From positions 49,433-113,432 of the forward strand of contig NZ_JBHSFQ010000021.1 in NCBI RefSeq assembly GCF_042653925.1: a stretch of 64,000 nucleotides of DNA, written 5' to 3'. A program made the position numbers and the translations under genes. This stretch comes from Nocardiopsis_B mangrovi (GTDB taxonomy: Bacteria > Actinomycetota > Actinomycetes > Streptosporangiales > Streptosporangiaceae). Below are positions 17,968 through 27,684 of this stretch, one piece after another (positions within the stretch are counted from its first letter, which is position 1; each line of letters opens with the position of its first letter). The notes beneath the pieces were generated by a model that searched no databases, had not been told where the DNA came from, and saw nothing but the letters and a program-made list of their open reading frames with translations.

Positions 17968-18897
17968 TCACACCTCCGCGCCGTCGGCCGCGACGGGGTC
18001 CGGGGGCCCCGCCGGCATCGGGATCCCGGCCAGCACCGGGATCAGGGACTCCTCTTCGTAGTCGAGGTGGGCGCGCAGTTCCACCGACAGCAGCTCCAGC
18101 TCGGCGCGGAAGCGCCCCGGGTCGGCCGCCTCGATGTCGGCCAGCAGGGCCAGGAGCTCGCCCTGGATCCGCTCGACGGTACGGTGCTCCTCGCGCAGCC
18201 GTGCCACGGTGTCGCGCAGGTGGGGGTGGTGCTCCTCCAGCCCGGGGAACATGTGCGCGTCCTCGCCGGTGTGGTGGAACTCCAGGGACTCGCAGAACGC
18301 CAGGCAGTGCTGGCGGAGCTGGAGACCCAGCCCGGGCGGCGGCGGATCGCCCGGCCCCTGGTGGGCGGCGCGCGCCGCGAAGTAGGCGTCGGCCTCGACC
18401 CCGACGCGGTCCAGCTGGCCGCGCAGCCAGGTGTGGACCCGCACGAGCATGTCGCCGAGGTCGGCGGCCGCGTCCACCTCCTCCTCGGGCTGGGACCGGT
18501 CCAGCACCACGACCGGGATCACCCGGTCGGTCTGCTCCTGGTAATCGGCGTATCCGGGCACCTCGCCCACCACGTGGGCGAACAGGCGGTCGCGCTGCCC
18601 GCCCTGCGCGGGCACGGCGATCGCGCCGAACGCCTCGGTGCCGATCTCCACCCGGACCATGGGGTGGGCGAGCAGGTTGTGGTACCAGGCGGGGTGGCGG
18701 TCGGAGCCCCCGGCGGAGGCCACGACGAGGAGCCGGCCGCCCTCGCGGACGAAGCCGAGGGGCGTGGTGTGCTCGGCGCCGGACTTCGCCCCCGTGGTGG
18801 TCAGCAGCAGGAGGTCACCGCCTTCGAAAGGGCCGCCGACCTTGCCGCCGTTGGCGCGGAACTCGTCGATGATGGACTGGTTGAAGGATTCGGGCAT
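17968..18897 (-). CDS. Deazaflavin-dependent nitroreductase-hemerythrin fusion
   Basis: A 309-residue two-domain protein. Residues 1 to about 135 resemble the F420-dependent nitroreductase/quinone reductase (DDN) family: FNQSIIDEFRANGGKVGG, LLLLTTTGAKSG, TPLGFV, HPAWYHNLLAHP. Residues about 150-300 form a hemerythrin-type four-helix bundle with di-iron ligand motifs HHTGEDAHMFP, EEHHP, REEHR and HLDYEEESLIP. The likely role is an oxygen- or redox-linked F420H2-dependent reductase; the substrate is unknown. ATG at 18897 starts the family sequence, with GGAGAG upstream. It reads toward the NRPS gene but is 583 nt away, so it is probably not part of that operon. Confidence 0.85.
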   Translation of the reverse strand: MPESFNQSIIDEFRANGGKVGGPFEGGDLLLLTTTGAKSGAEHTTPLGFVREGGRLLVVASAGGSDRHPAWYHNLLAHPMVRVEIGTEAFGAIAVPAQGGQRDRLFAHVVGEVPGYADYQEQTDRVIPVVVLDRSQPEEEVDAAADLGDMLVRVHTWLRGQLDRVGVEADAYFAARAAHQGPGDPPPPGLGLQLRQHCLAFCESLEFHHTGEDAHMFPGLEEHHPHLRDTVARLREEHRTVERIQGELLALLADIEAADPGRFRAELELLSVELRAHLDYEEESLIPVLAGIPMPAGPPDPVAADGAEV

Positions 18898-19342
18898 GCG
18901 GAATGGACTCTCCAAGCGTGAATGGGTCCGCGTGGTCGCGGTGGTGGTGGAACAGCGGTGCTGCGGACAGCACACGGCAGCCGCACGGGCCCTCGCCCGG
19001 GGATGGGGACACGCGTCGAGCACACTCGGCCGCGGCCGCACAGGCCGGGCAGCCCTCGAAAAAGGGGGGGCGGGTGTGCTCGTCTCACATGGCACACAGC
19101 GGTGCCGGAGGCACCGGGGAAGGCGAGGGACGGCGCGTGGGCGCGGTCAGATCAGGCGCGACTCATCATGGCATCGTCCCTCGGATATAAGGTGCTCGCT
19201 TGGCCGACCGCCGTCCTCTTCGGCGGACGCCACGCTGCACGCCCCCCATTACAGCCACTCCCACCCCCGGCTGTCAACGCGGACGGGCCCTACTGTGGTG
19301 GCCCCGGCGCGCGGCGCGGCCGGGCAGCCGAGGGAGGGGCAC
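18898..19342. other. Divergent intergenic region, no gene recognised
   Basis: A 445-bp gap between the fusion gene (minus) and the small hypothetical gene (plus). It must hold both promoters. No clear operator, RNA gene or further coding region is seen. Confidence 0.4.
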
Positions 19343-19687
19343 ATGGGCGGCGACGATCCGCACATCCACGTCGACTCGACGGCGGTCCACGGCGACGCCG
19401 CCGTCCGCGACGTGCCGGCGTCGACGTTCGGCCTGGCCGGCGACCTGCCGGGCACCGTCGCGACGGGATGCGGGCTGCGGATGCCCTATGCGATGACCTC
19501 GCCACGGCCCGAGAGCGTCACCTGCCTCGCCTGCCGCGAGCACGCGCGGATCGCGCACCTGCGCTTCGCGGAGCAGGTCGAACGCCTGGGCCGCATGCCC
19601 GGATCGGTCATCGGCCCCGCCGAGGCGCGGACGGCCGCGGACCGGCACCGCGGCCTCGCCGCGCGGTTCTCCGGCGCCGGGGGCTGA
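19343..19687 (+). CDS. Hypothetical protein with CxxC motif
   Basis: A 114-residue protein of no recognised family. The start at ATG 19343 is supported by GGGAGGGGC just upstream. The N-terminal third is acidic and His-containing. The middle has CGLRMPY and, about 20 residues later, VTCLACREH, so three Cys residues and nearby His could bind a metal. The C-terminal part is helical and charged. A strong hairpin at 19701-19732 ends the transcript. A small zinc-binding protein is possible but unproven. Confidence 0.6.
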   Translation: MGGDDPHIHVDSTAVHGDAAVRDVPASTFGLAGDLPGTVATGCGLRMPYAMTSPRPESVTCLACREHARIAHLRFAEQVERLGRMPGSVIGPAEARTAADRHRGLAARFSGAGG

Positions 19688-19700
19688 GCCCGTACGGCCG

Positions 19701-19732
19701 GTGCGCGCCCGCCCGCGCGGGCAGGCGCGCAC
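19701..19732. terminator. Bidirectional hairpin terminator
   Basis: GTGCGCGCCC-GCCCGC pairs with GCGGGC-AGGCGCGCAC (one mismatch) between the convergent hypothetical gene and the FAD/Fe-S oxidase gene. Confidence 0.65.
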
Positions 19733-19737
19733 AGCCC

Positions 19738-22677
19738 TCACGCGGTCCCCGGGGCCTCCTCCAGGCAGTCCCGGATGAGCAGGACGGGGTGCCGGGCCTC
19801 GCGCTCGGTGCCGTGCCCGATCTGCTGGCGGCACGAGACGCCGGTCGCGGCGATCACGGTCGCCTCGGGCTCGGCCTCGATGGCGGGGAACAGCCGGTCG
19901 GCGCCCACCTGCATCGAGGTCGCGTAGTGCTCGGCCTCGAACCCGAACGACCCGGCCATGCCGCAGCACCCGGCGTCCAGCTCGACCACCTCGGAGCCCG
20001 GGATGCGGCGCAGCATGTCCACCGTGGCCGCGGTCCCCACCTCGGCCTTCTGGTGGCAGTGGCCGTGGAAGAGGATGCGCCGCCCGGCGGGGCCGGCGTC
20101 GGCGCGCAGCCGCAGCCGCCCGGCGTCGATCGCCTCGGTGATCAGCTCCTCGACCTGGCGGACCCGGCCCGACAGGTCGGCCACACGCGGGTCGCCGGGC
20201 AGCATCGAGGCCGCCTCGTCCTTGAGGGTGAGGATGCAGGAGGGCTCGCAGCCCACGATGGGCGTGCCCGGCTCGGTGCCCTCCGACAGCAGGGAGACGA
20301 GCCGGCCGGCCTTGGCCTTGGCGTCGTCGACCAGGCCCTTGGACAGGCTGGAGCGCCCGCAGCACCCGCGCGACTCCAGGCGGACGTCCCATCCGGCGCG
20401 CTCCAGGAGTTCGATGGCGGCGCGGCCGATGCCCGGCTCGGTGTAGGTGGTGAAGGAGTCGGCGAGGAAGGTGAGCTGCCCCAGCGGTGCGGGCCGGGGT
20501 GCGGTGCGGCGCCGGGTGAACCAGCGGACGAGGTGGGTGCGGGCGAAGGCGGGCAGGGGGCGCCGCGCGGTGATGCCCACCGTCTTCTCCACGAGCCACC
20601 TCGCCCCGGGGACGCGGCCGGGCAGGTTACTGAGCGGCGCGGTGGCCGATCCGAGGCGGTAGAGGGTGCGCACGGCGCCGAAGACGCGGGTGCGCAGCGG
20701 CACGCCGTGGGCGTCGTGGTAGTGGGCCTGGGTCTCGCTCTTGAGCTTGGCCATGTCCACGCCGAGGGGGCATTCGCTCTTGCACGCCTTGCACATCAGG
20801 CACAGGTCCAGTACCTCGTGCAGGCGCTCGTCGCCCAGCGCGGCCCGCGGGTCGGGCTCGGACAGCGCCTTGACCAGGGCGTTGGCGCGCCCGCGGGTGG
20901 CGTGTTCCTCGTCGCGGGTGGCGATGTAGGACGGGCACATCGCGCCGCTGCCGCTCTTGCGGCACAGCCCGATGTTCATGCACCGGTCGGCGGCGCCGCG
21001 CATGCCCCCCACGACGTCGAAGGAGAGCTTGGTGCGCAGCGGGCCGGGCTCGGGCAGGGCGGCGTCCCGCAGGTTGTCGGTCATGGGCGGGGCGTCGACG
21101 ATCTTGCCGGGGTTGAGCAGGTTGTCGGGGTCGAACGCCTTCTTGACCTCCTGCATGGCCGTGTAGAGGTCGTCGCCGAAGATCTCGCGGTTGAATTCGC
21201 TGCGGGCCAGGCCGTCGCCGTGCTCGCTGGAGTTCACCCCTCCGTACTCGGTGACGAGGTCCTTGACCTGCTCGGCGACGGCGCGCATCTTCTCGGCCTC
21301 GCCCGGGGCGGCGAGGTCGACGAAGGGCCGGATGTGCAGGCAGCCGACCGAGCAGTGCCCGTAGAACCCGGCCTCCAGGCCGTGGGCGTCGAGGATCTCC
21401 TTGAAGCGGGTGGTGTATTCGACCAGGTGGGCGGGGTCGACCGCGGTGTCCTCGACGAAGGCGAGCGGCCGGCGGGTGCCCGATCCGGCCGCCATGAGCA
21501 GGCCGAGGCTGGACTTGCGGACCTTGAGCAGCGACGCCTGCTGCTCGGGGGTGACGGCCTGGAGGGTGTGGTAGCCGTGGCCGTTGGCCTCCCACAGCCG
21601 GGTGAGGCGGTCGAGCCGGTCGCGCAGGTCCTCCAGGTCGTCGCCGGAGAACGACACGAACAGCAGCGCGCCGGGGTCGCCCTGGAGGATGCGGCCGAGC
21701 CCGGCGTACTCGATGCGCTGCCGTGAGAGGTCGAGGATGGTGCGGTCCATCAGCTCCACGGCGGCGGGGTCGCAGGCCAGGGCGTCCTGGGTGCCGGCGA
21801 TGGCCTCGGGGGTGGTGTGGAAGTGGCCCACGGCGATGACGGTGTGCCGGGGCTTGGGCACCAGGTCCACGACCGCCTCGGTGGCCAGGACCAGGGTGCC
21901 TTCGGCGCCGACGACGAACTTGGCGAGGTCGAATGGGGTGTCGTCGGCGAGCCGGTCGAGGCGGTAGCCGCAGGCGCGCCGCCAGAAGTCGGGGAAGCGG
22001 GTGGCGATCGCGTCGCCGTGGGCGGCGAGGATGCCGGGCAGGGCGCGGTAGACCTCGCCCTCGCGGCCGGGCCGGGCGGCGTGCTCGCGCAACTCGGCCT
22101 CTGTCAGCGGGGCCAGGCGGGCGGTCGCGGCGTCGGACAGCACGACCTGGAGTTCGCGGACGTGGTCGATGGTCATGCCGTGGCGCAGCGACCCGCTGCC
22201 GGCGGAGTTGTTGCCGATCATGCCGCCGATGGTGGCGCGGTTGCTGGTGGAGGTGTCGGGGCCGAACATCAGGCCGTGCGGTGCGGCGGCGCGGTTGAGC
22301 TCGTCCTGCACGACCCCGGGCTGCACGCGGGCGGTGCGCGCGTCGGGGTCGAGTTCGAGGATGCCGTGCATGTGCCGGGACATGTCGATGACGATCCCGG
22401 CGCCGACGGTCTGCCCGGCCAGGCTGGTGCCGGCGCCGCGGGCGGTCACCGGGACGCCGAACTCGCGGGCCACGGCCATGGTCGCGGCGACGTCGCCGGC
22501 GTGGCGGGGCAGGACCACGCCGGCGGGCGTGATGGCGTACATGCTGGCGTCGCGCGAGAACAGGTGCCGGGTGTAGTCGTCGAAGCGCACGTCGCCGTCG
22601 ACGGCCGCGCTCAGGCGGCGCTCGATCTCGGTGCGCGCCGCCGGGGGCGCGGCTGGTTCGGTGCCGATGGTGGTCAC
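19738..22677 (-). CDS. FAD-linked oxidase with 4Fe-4S and CCG domains (glycolate/D-lactate type)
   Basis: A 979-residue fusion of a VAO-type FAD dehydrogenase with a GlcF/GlpC-like iron-sulfur subunit. FAD_binding_4 is seen early (VTARGAGTSLAGQTVG, SNRATIGGMIGNNSAGSGS). The FAD-oxidase C domain follows (YGHCSVGCLHIRP, SSEHGDGLARSEF). Ferredoxin-like Cys clusters lie at about 564 (CMNIGLC) and 626 (CLMCKACKSECP). Two CCG heterodisulfide-reductase-like modules follow near 772 (GCCGRSS) and 902 (GCCGMAG). It probably oxidises a 2-hydroxyacid such as D-lactate or glycolate and passes electrons to quinone. GTG at 22677 has GAAGGA 7 nt upstream. It lies 65 nt behind the aminotransferase gene, in the same transcript. 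Confidence 0.9.
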   Translation of the reverse strand: MTTIGTEPAAPPAARTEIERRLSAAVDGDVRFDDYTRHLFSRDASMYAITPAGVVLPRHAGDVAATMAVAREFGVPVTARGAGTSLAGQTVGAGIVIDMSRHMHGILELDPDARTARVQPGVVQDELNRAAAPHGLMFGPDTSTSNRATIGGMIGNNSAGSGSLRHGMTIDHVRELQVVLSDAATARLAPLTEAELREHAARPGREGEVYRALPGILAAHGDAIATRFPDFWRRACGYRLDRLADDTPFDLAKFVVGAEGTLVLATEAVVDLVPKPRHTVIAVGHFHTTPEAIAGTQDALACDPAAVELMDRTILDLSRQRIEYAGLGRILQGDPGALLFVSFSGDDLEDLRDRLDRLTRLWEANGHGYHTLQAVTPEQQASLLKVRKSSLGLLMAAGSGTRRPLAFVEDTAVDPAHLVEYTTRFKEILDAHGLEAGFYGHCSVGCLHIRPFVDLAAPGEAEKMRAVAEQVKDLVTEYGGVNSSEHGDGLARSEFNREIFGDDLYTAMQEVKKAFDPDNLLNPGKIVDAPPMTDNLRDAALPEPGPLRTKLSFDVVGGMRGAADRCMNIGLCRKSGSGAMCPSYIATRDEEHATRGRANALVKALSEPDPRAALGDERLHEVLDLCLMCKACKSECPLGVDMAKLKSETQAHYHDAHGVPLRTRVFGAVRTLYRLGSATAPLSNLPGRVPGARWLVEKTVGITARRPLPAFARTHLVRWFTRRRTAPRPAPLGQLTFLADSFTTYTEPGIGRAAIELLERAGWDVRLESRGCCGRSSLSKGLVDDAKAKAGRLVSLLSEGTEPGTPIVGCEPSCILTLKDEAASMLPGDPRVADLSGRVRQVEELITEAIDAGRLRLRADAGPAGRRILFHGHCHQKAEVGTAATVDMLRRIPGSEVVELDAGCCGMAGSFGFEAEHYATSMQVGADRLFPAIEAEPEATVIAATGVSCRQQIGHGTEREARHPVLLIRDCLEEAPGTA

Positions 22678-22742
22678 GGGACGTCCTTCGCAGGTGGATG
22701 GGGTGGGCCGTGTTCTCGCCACACGCGTGGCCGCGCCTGCGG

Positions 22743-23927
22743 TCAGGCGGGGGCGGCCGGGCGGCCCAGGACGTCGAGCGCGGCGTTGATCCCCTCGGTG
22801 CCGACGTCGAGCCCGGACGCGCGCAGCCCCATCTGCACGCCGGCGAGCGTGCCGGCCAGGGTGAGGTCGTTGGTGTGGCCGAGGTGCCCGATGCGGAAGA
22901 CCCGGCCGGCCAGCCGGCCGAGCCCGGCCCCCAGGGACATGTCGTAGCGGTCCAGGATCAGGTCGCGGATGCGGTCGGCGTCGTGGCCGTCGGGGACGAC
23001 GACGGCGGTGAGGACGCCGGAGTACTCGCGCTCGTCCTTGCAGAGGACCTCCAGCCCCCAGCCGCGGACGGCGGCGCGGGTGGCTTCGGCGTGGCGGGCG
23101 TGGCGGGCGTAGACGTTCTCCAGTCCCTCGGCGTAGAGGATGCGCAGGGCCTCGCGCAGCCCGTAGAGCATGTTGGTGGCCGGGGTGTAGGAGGTGAAGC
23201 CCGTGGCGTTGGCGCCCAGGATGGGGGTCCAGTCCCAGTAGGAGCGGGGCAGGCGCGCGGTCTCCGCGGCGGCCAGCGCCTTGTCGCTGACGGCGTTGAA
23301 GCTCAGGCCGGGCGGGAGCATCAGGCCCTTCTGCGAGCCCGAGACCGTGACGTCGACGCCCCACTCGTCGTGCCGGTAGTCGAGGGAGCCGAGCGAGGAG
23401 ATCGTGTCGACGAGGTAGAGCGCGGGGTGGCCGGTCGCGTCGATCGCGCGGCGGATGTCGGCGATCCGGCTGGTGACGCCGGTGGAGGTCTCGTTGTGCA
23501 CCACGCAGACGGCCTTGATCCGGTGCTCGGTGTCGGCGGCGAGGCGCTCGGCGGCGGCCTCGGGCGAGGCCCCGTGGCGCCAGTCGCCGGGGACGAACTC
23601 CACGACCAGGCCGAGCCGGGTCGCCATCTCCTGCCACAGGGTGGCGAAGTGCCCGGTCTCGAAGCAGAGCACCCGGTCGCCGGGGCTGAGCGTGTTGACC
23701 AGGGCCGCCTCCCAGGCGCCCGTCCCCGAGGCGGGGTAGATCACGACCGGGCCGGCGGTGCCGAACACCGGCTTGATGTCGTGGAGGAGTTCGGCGAGCA
23801 GGTCCGAGAACGCCGGGCCGCGGTGGTCGATGGTGGGGGCGGCCATGGCGCGCAGCACCGAGTCGGGGACGTTGGTGGGGCCGGGGATCTGGAGGAAGTG
23901 GCGGCCGGTCGGGATGGTGGTGGTCAT
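22743..23927 (-). CDS. PLP-dependent alanine/serine-glyoxylate aminotransferase
   Basis: A 394-residue class V aminotransferase of the AGXT/serine-glyoxylate group. It begins with the family sequence LQIPGPTNVPDSVLRAM, followed by YPASGTGAWEAAL (phosphate cup), HNETSTGV, LVDTISSLGS with the PLP Asp, and the Schiff-base Lys in SGSQKGLML (about residue 199). The C-terminal RIGHLGH holds the carboxylate-binding Arg. The reaction is transfer of an amino group to glyoxylate, giving glycine. It pairs with the downstream 2-hydroxyacid-type oxidase, suggesting glycolate/glyoxylate use. ATG at 23927 starts the conserved part; a TTG at 23945 is also in frame and neither has a strong ribosome site. Confidence 0.9.
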   Translation of the reverse strand: MTTTIPTGRHFLQIPGPTNVPDSVLRAMAAPTIDHRGPAFSDLLAELLHDIKPVFGTAGPVVIYPASGTGAWEAALVNTLSPGDRVLCFETGHFATLWQEMATRLGLVVEFVPGDWRHGASPEAAAERLAADTEHRIKAVCVVHNETSTGVTSRIADIRRAIDATGHPALYLVDTISSLGSLDYRHDEWGVDVTVSGSQKGLMLPPGLSFNAVSDKALAAAETARLPRSYWDWTPILGANATGFTSYTPATNMLYGLREALRILYAEGLENVYARHARHAEATRAAVRGWGLEVLCKDEREYSGVLTAVVVPDGHDADRIRDLILDRYDMSLGAGLGRLAGRVFRIGHLGHTNDLTLAGTLAGVQMGLRASGLDVGTEGINAALDVLGRPAAPA

Positions 23928-23965
23928 GGTTCGGCGGTCTCGCAATCAGTAGAGATAATCCACTT

Positions 23966-23985
23966 TGCGGAATGCTTATTTCGCA
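23966..23985. promoter_or_regulatory. Imperfect palindrome between aminotransferase and carrier genes
   Basis: TGCGGAATGCTTATTTCGCA is a 20-bp imperfect palindrome (TGCG-AAT/ATT-CGCA) in an AT-rich part of the 331-bp divergent gap. The form resembles IclR-type operators and could coordinate the aminotransferase-oxidase operon with the carrier gene. No IclR gene is nearby, so the assignment is tentative. Confidence 0.35.
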
Positions 23986-24258
23986 CAGCGAATTTTAGGC
24001 GCACTCGGACGCCGCCGACAACCCCCTGACCGGCCGTTGGTCACCGAACACGCCATGTCAAGTCGACAGAGAGGGTTGACGGGCAATGAGAGGAAGAACA
24101 TACTGCTGCGTGTTCTGCCTGACAGAAGCGATCTTCTGCGATACGGAATCAGCAGTGTGCTGGCGGCAGCACGCCCCGGACAGCGCCGTTCGGGACCTCC
24201 GACCAGTGCGCGCCACCACCCGACCGCCCGCCGCCGCGCGTGCGCCCCAGGGGGCTCC

Positions 24259-25734
24259 ATGTCCGTTGAGCTGGTCTCCATCCTCGTCCTCGTCCTCGTC
24301 TTCCTCATCGCCACCTTCACCTCCGCCCATATGGGCGCTCTCGCCCTGGTCGCCGCCTTCGTCGTAGGGACGGCCGTCGTCGGCGAGACGCCCGACGACA
24401 TCTTCGGCGGATTCCCCGGCGACCTCTTCGTCATCCTCGCCGGGGTCACCTACCTGTTCGCCCTGGCCAAGGGCAACGGCACCGTCGACTGGCTGGTCCA
24501 GCAGGCGGTGCGCGCCGTGGCCGGCCGGATCGCCCTCATCCCCTGGGTGATGTTCCTGATCACCGCGGCCCTCACCGCCGTAGGTGCGGTCGTACCCGCC
24601 GCCGTCGCGATCATCGCCCCGATGGGCATGGGATTCGCCGCCCGCTTCCGGATCAACCCGGTCCTGATGGGGCTGCTGATCATCAACGGCGCCAGCGCCG
24701 GCGGCTTCTCGCCCCTCAGCATCTTCGGCGGCATCACCAACGGGGTCGTGGCCCGCAACGACCTCGGCGGCTCGCCCCTGACGCTCTTCGTCGCCTCGTT
24801 CGTGTTCAACGTGGTCCTGAGCATCGCGGTCTTCTTCATGTTCGGCGGCCGCAAGCTCATCGGCCGCCGCGCCGAGACGGCGGGCGCCGGCGCCGCGACG
24901 CCGGACGGCGGCGCCGGGGCCCCGCCCGCGGACGCCGGCCCGTCCGGGCTCCCGGACCCGGACCCGGCCCCGGGAGGGACCGGGCCGGCCGCGCCGGAGG
25001 GTCCCGGCGGCTCCGCCACCGTGCCGGCCTCCTCCGGCGGGACGGGCACCGGGGTGCGCACGACATCGGTACCGCGGCCGCGGACCGCCGAGCCGGGCGC
25101 CCCCGCACCGGCCGGCGCCGCCGAGGAGACCCTGACGCTGAACCCGGAGCGGGTCCTCACCGTGATCGGCATCCTCGCGCTGGCCGTGGGCGCGCTCGCC
25201 TTCGACCTCGACGTGGGCCTCATGGCGGTCAGCGTCGCGGTCGTGCTCACGCTGGTGGCGCCCGGATCGGCCAAGGGCGCGATCGACCGGATCGCCTGGC
25301 CCACCGTGCTGCTGGTGTGCGGGATCGTCACCTACGTGAGCCTGATGGAGCGCATCGGCACGGTGGAGTACCTCGGCGGCGGGGTGGCCTCCATCGGCGT
25401 CCCGCTCCTCGCGGCCTTCGTGATCTGCCTGATCGGGGCGTCGGTGTCGGCGTTCGCCTCCACCACCGGCATCCTCGGCGCGCTGATCCCCCTGGCGGTG
25501 CCGTTCCTGCTGGCCGGGGAGGTCGGGGTCATCGGCATGATCACCGCGCTGGCGATCTCGTCGTCGGTGGTCGACTCCTCGCCGTTCTCCACCTCCGGCG
25601 CGCTGGTGGTCGCCAACGCGCCGGAGGAGCAGCGGGCCCGGGTGTTCCGCACCCTCATGATCTGGGGCATGAGCATGATCCTGGTGGCCCCGCTGCTGGC
25701 GTGGACGGTGTTCGTCGTGCCCGGCTGGTGGTGA
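24259..25734 (+). CDS. MatC-like dicarboxylate carrier (SLC13-type)
   Basis: A 491-residue polytopic membrane protein resembling the malonate/dicarboxylate carrier MatC and the SLC13/ArsB superfamily. About five or six hydrophobic helices in the first 200 residues (LVSILVLVLVFLIATF, GDLFVILAGVTYLFAL, and others) are followed by a cytoplasmic Pro/Gly-rich linker of about 90 residues. A second helical half of similar size follows (VLTVIGILALAVGAL, IAWPTVLLVCGIVTYV). Conserved polar loops such as INGASAGGFSPLS and SSVVDSSPFSTSGAL are typical of the substrate-binding hairpins. ATG at 24259 follows CCAGGGGG. It is divergent from the glyoxylate aminotransferase operon, which suggests uptake of a related organic acid. 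The substrate is not known. Confidence 0.82.
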   Translation: MSVELVSILVLVLVFLIATFTSAHMGALALVAAFVVGTAVVGETPDDIFGGFPGDLFVILAGVTYLFALAKGNGTVDWLVQQAVRAVAGRIALIPWVMFLITAALTAVGAVVPAAVAIIAPMGMGFAARFRINPVLMGLLIINGASAGGFSPLSIFGGITNGVVARNDLGGSPLTLFVASFVFNVVLSIAVFFMFGGRKLIGRRAETAGAGAATPDGGAGAPPADAGPSGLPDPDPAPGGTGPAAPEGPGGSATVPASSGGTGTGVRTTSVPRPRTAEPGAPAPAGAAEETLTLNPERVLTVIGILALAVGALAFDLDVGLMAVSVAVVLTLVAPGSAKGAIDRIAWPTVLLVCGIVTYVSLMERIGTVEYLGGGVASIGVPLLAAFVICLIGASVSAFASTTGILGALIPLAVPFLLAGEVGVIGMITALAISSSVVDSSPFSTSGALVVANAPEEQRARVFRTLMIWGMSMILVAPLLAWTVFVVPGWW

Positions 25735-25755
25735 CACCCGGCCCGCTCACCGTGC

Positions 25756-26573
<818 letters not shown>

Positions 26574-26577
<4 letters not shown>

Positions 26578-27629
26578 GCCTTCGCCCTCCGGATCCACTG
26601 GTCCAGGGAGACCGCCATGATGACGAGTACCCCGACCGCGAAGTTCTGCCACAGCACCTCGACCCCGGCCAGGGAGAGCCCGTTGCGGCAGATGCCGACG
26701 ATGAGCGCCCCGATGAGCGTGCCGGCGACCAGCCCCCGGCCGCCGAAGAGGCTGGTACCGCCCAGCACCACGGCGGTGATGCTGTCGAGGTTCTCCGTCA
26801 GCCCCGCCTGGGGGCTGGCCGACCCGACCCGGCCGATGAGCACCCACGCCCCGACCGCGTAGATCAGGCCGGCGAGGATGTAGACGCTCAGCAGCACGCG
26901 CTTGGTGCGGATACCCGACAGCCGGGCCGCCTCGGCGTCGTCGCCCGTGGCGTAGACGTGCCGCCCCCACGCGGTCATCTTCAGCGTGTAGGCCACCGCC
27001 GCCACCAGGACCAGCATCAGCACCGAGCCGTAGGTGACGCTGGTCTGCCCGATGCGGAACACCTCGCCGGTCCACAGCAGCAGCGGGGACATGTCGGTGC
27101 CGCGCACGGTCTCGCTGCGCGAGATCCACAGGTTCAGCGCGAAGTAGATGTTCATCGCGCCGAGCGTGACGATGAACGGCGGCAGGTTGAGCCGGGTGAC
27201 CAGGGCCCCGTTGAGCAGCCCGCACGCCGTGCCGCAGGCGAAGCCGGCCAGCAGCGCCACCGGGCCGGGCAGGCCCGCCTCGGCGGAGGCCCTGGCCATC
27301 ACCATCGAGCACAGCACCATGACGGCGCCGACGGACAGGTCGATCCCCGCGGTGAGGATGATCAGGGTCTGCCCGACGGCCAGTGTGCCGACGACGGCGG
27401 TCTGCTGGAGGATCAGGGAGATGTTGCCGGGCAGCAGGAAGTTGTCGGCGACCAGGGAGAACGCGGCGACGGCGATCACCAGCACCGTCGCCGGGCCCAG
27501 GATCGCGTGGGCGTGCAGCAGCCGCTGGAGGCGCTGGGCCGGCGACGGGGCGGGCGCGGCCGGGCCGGGGGGTGCGGGCGGCGGGGAGGCGGCAGGGGGC
27601 CGCACGGCGGATGTGTCGGAATCGCTCAC
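26574..27629 (-). CDS. Sugar ABC transporter permease (RbsC/FrcC-like)
   Basis: A 351-residue inner-membrane permease of the CUT2 family. A Pro/Ala-rich N-terminus of about 40 residues precedes 8-10 hydrophobic helices. Family motifs include LTAGIDLSVGAVM and VVLGGTSLFGGRGLVAGTLIGALIVG. GTG at 27629 is chosen because upstream codons run into the binding-protein gene; the ribosome site is weak, so coupling to the preceding gene is likely. The gene order binding protein, permease, ATPase is an operon of the fructose/ribose uptake type, presumably controlled by the divergent LacI gene. Confidence 0.9.
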
Positions 27630-27684
27630 AATGGCTCGCAGACGTTGCTCGGCGGCTCGGGGTTCGCAGGGCGGGGCCGGGAGG

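Noticed and set aside
24058..25737. Minus-strand open frame opposite the MatC-like carrier
   Set aside because: Its product is His/Asp/Gly-rich with no fold, while the plus strand has clear membrane helices and family motifs.
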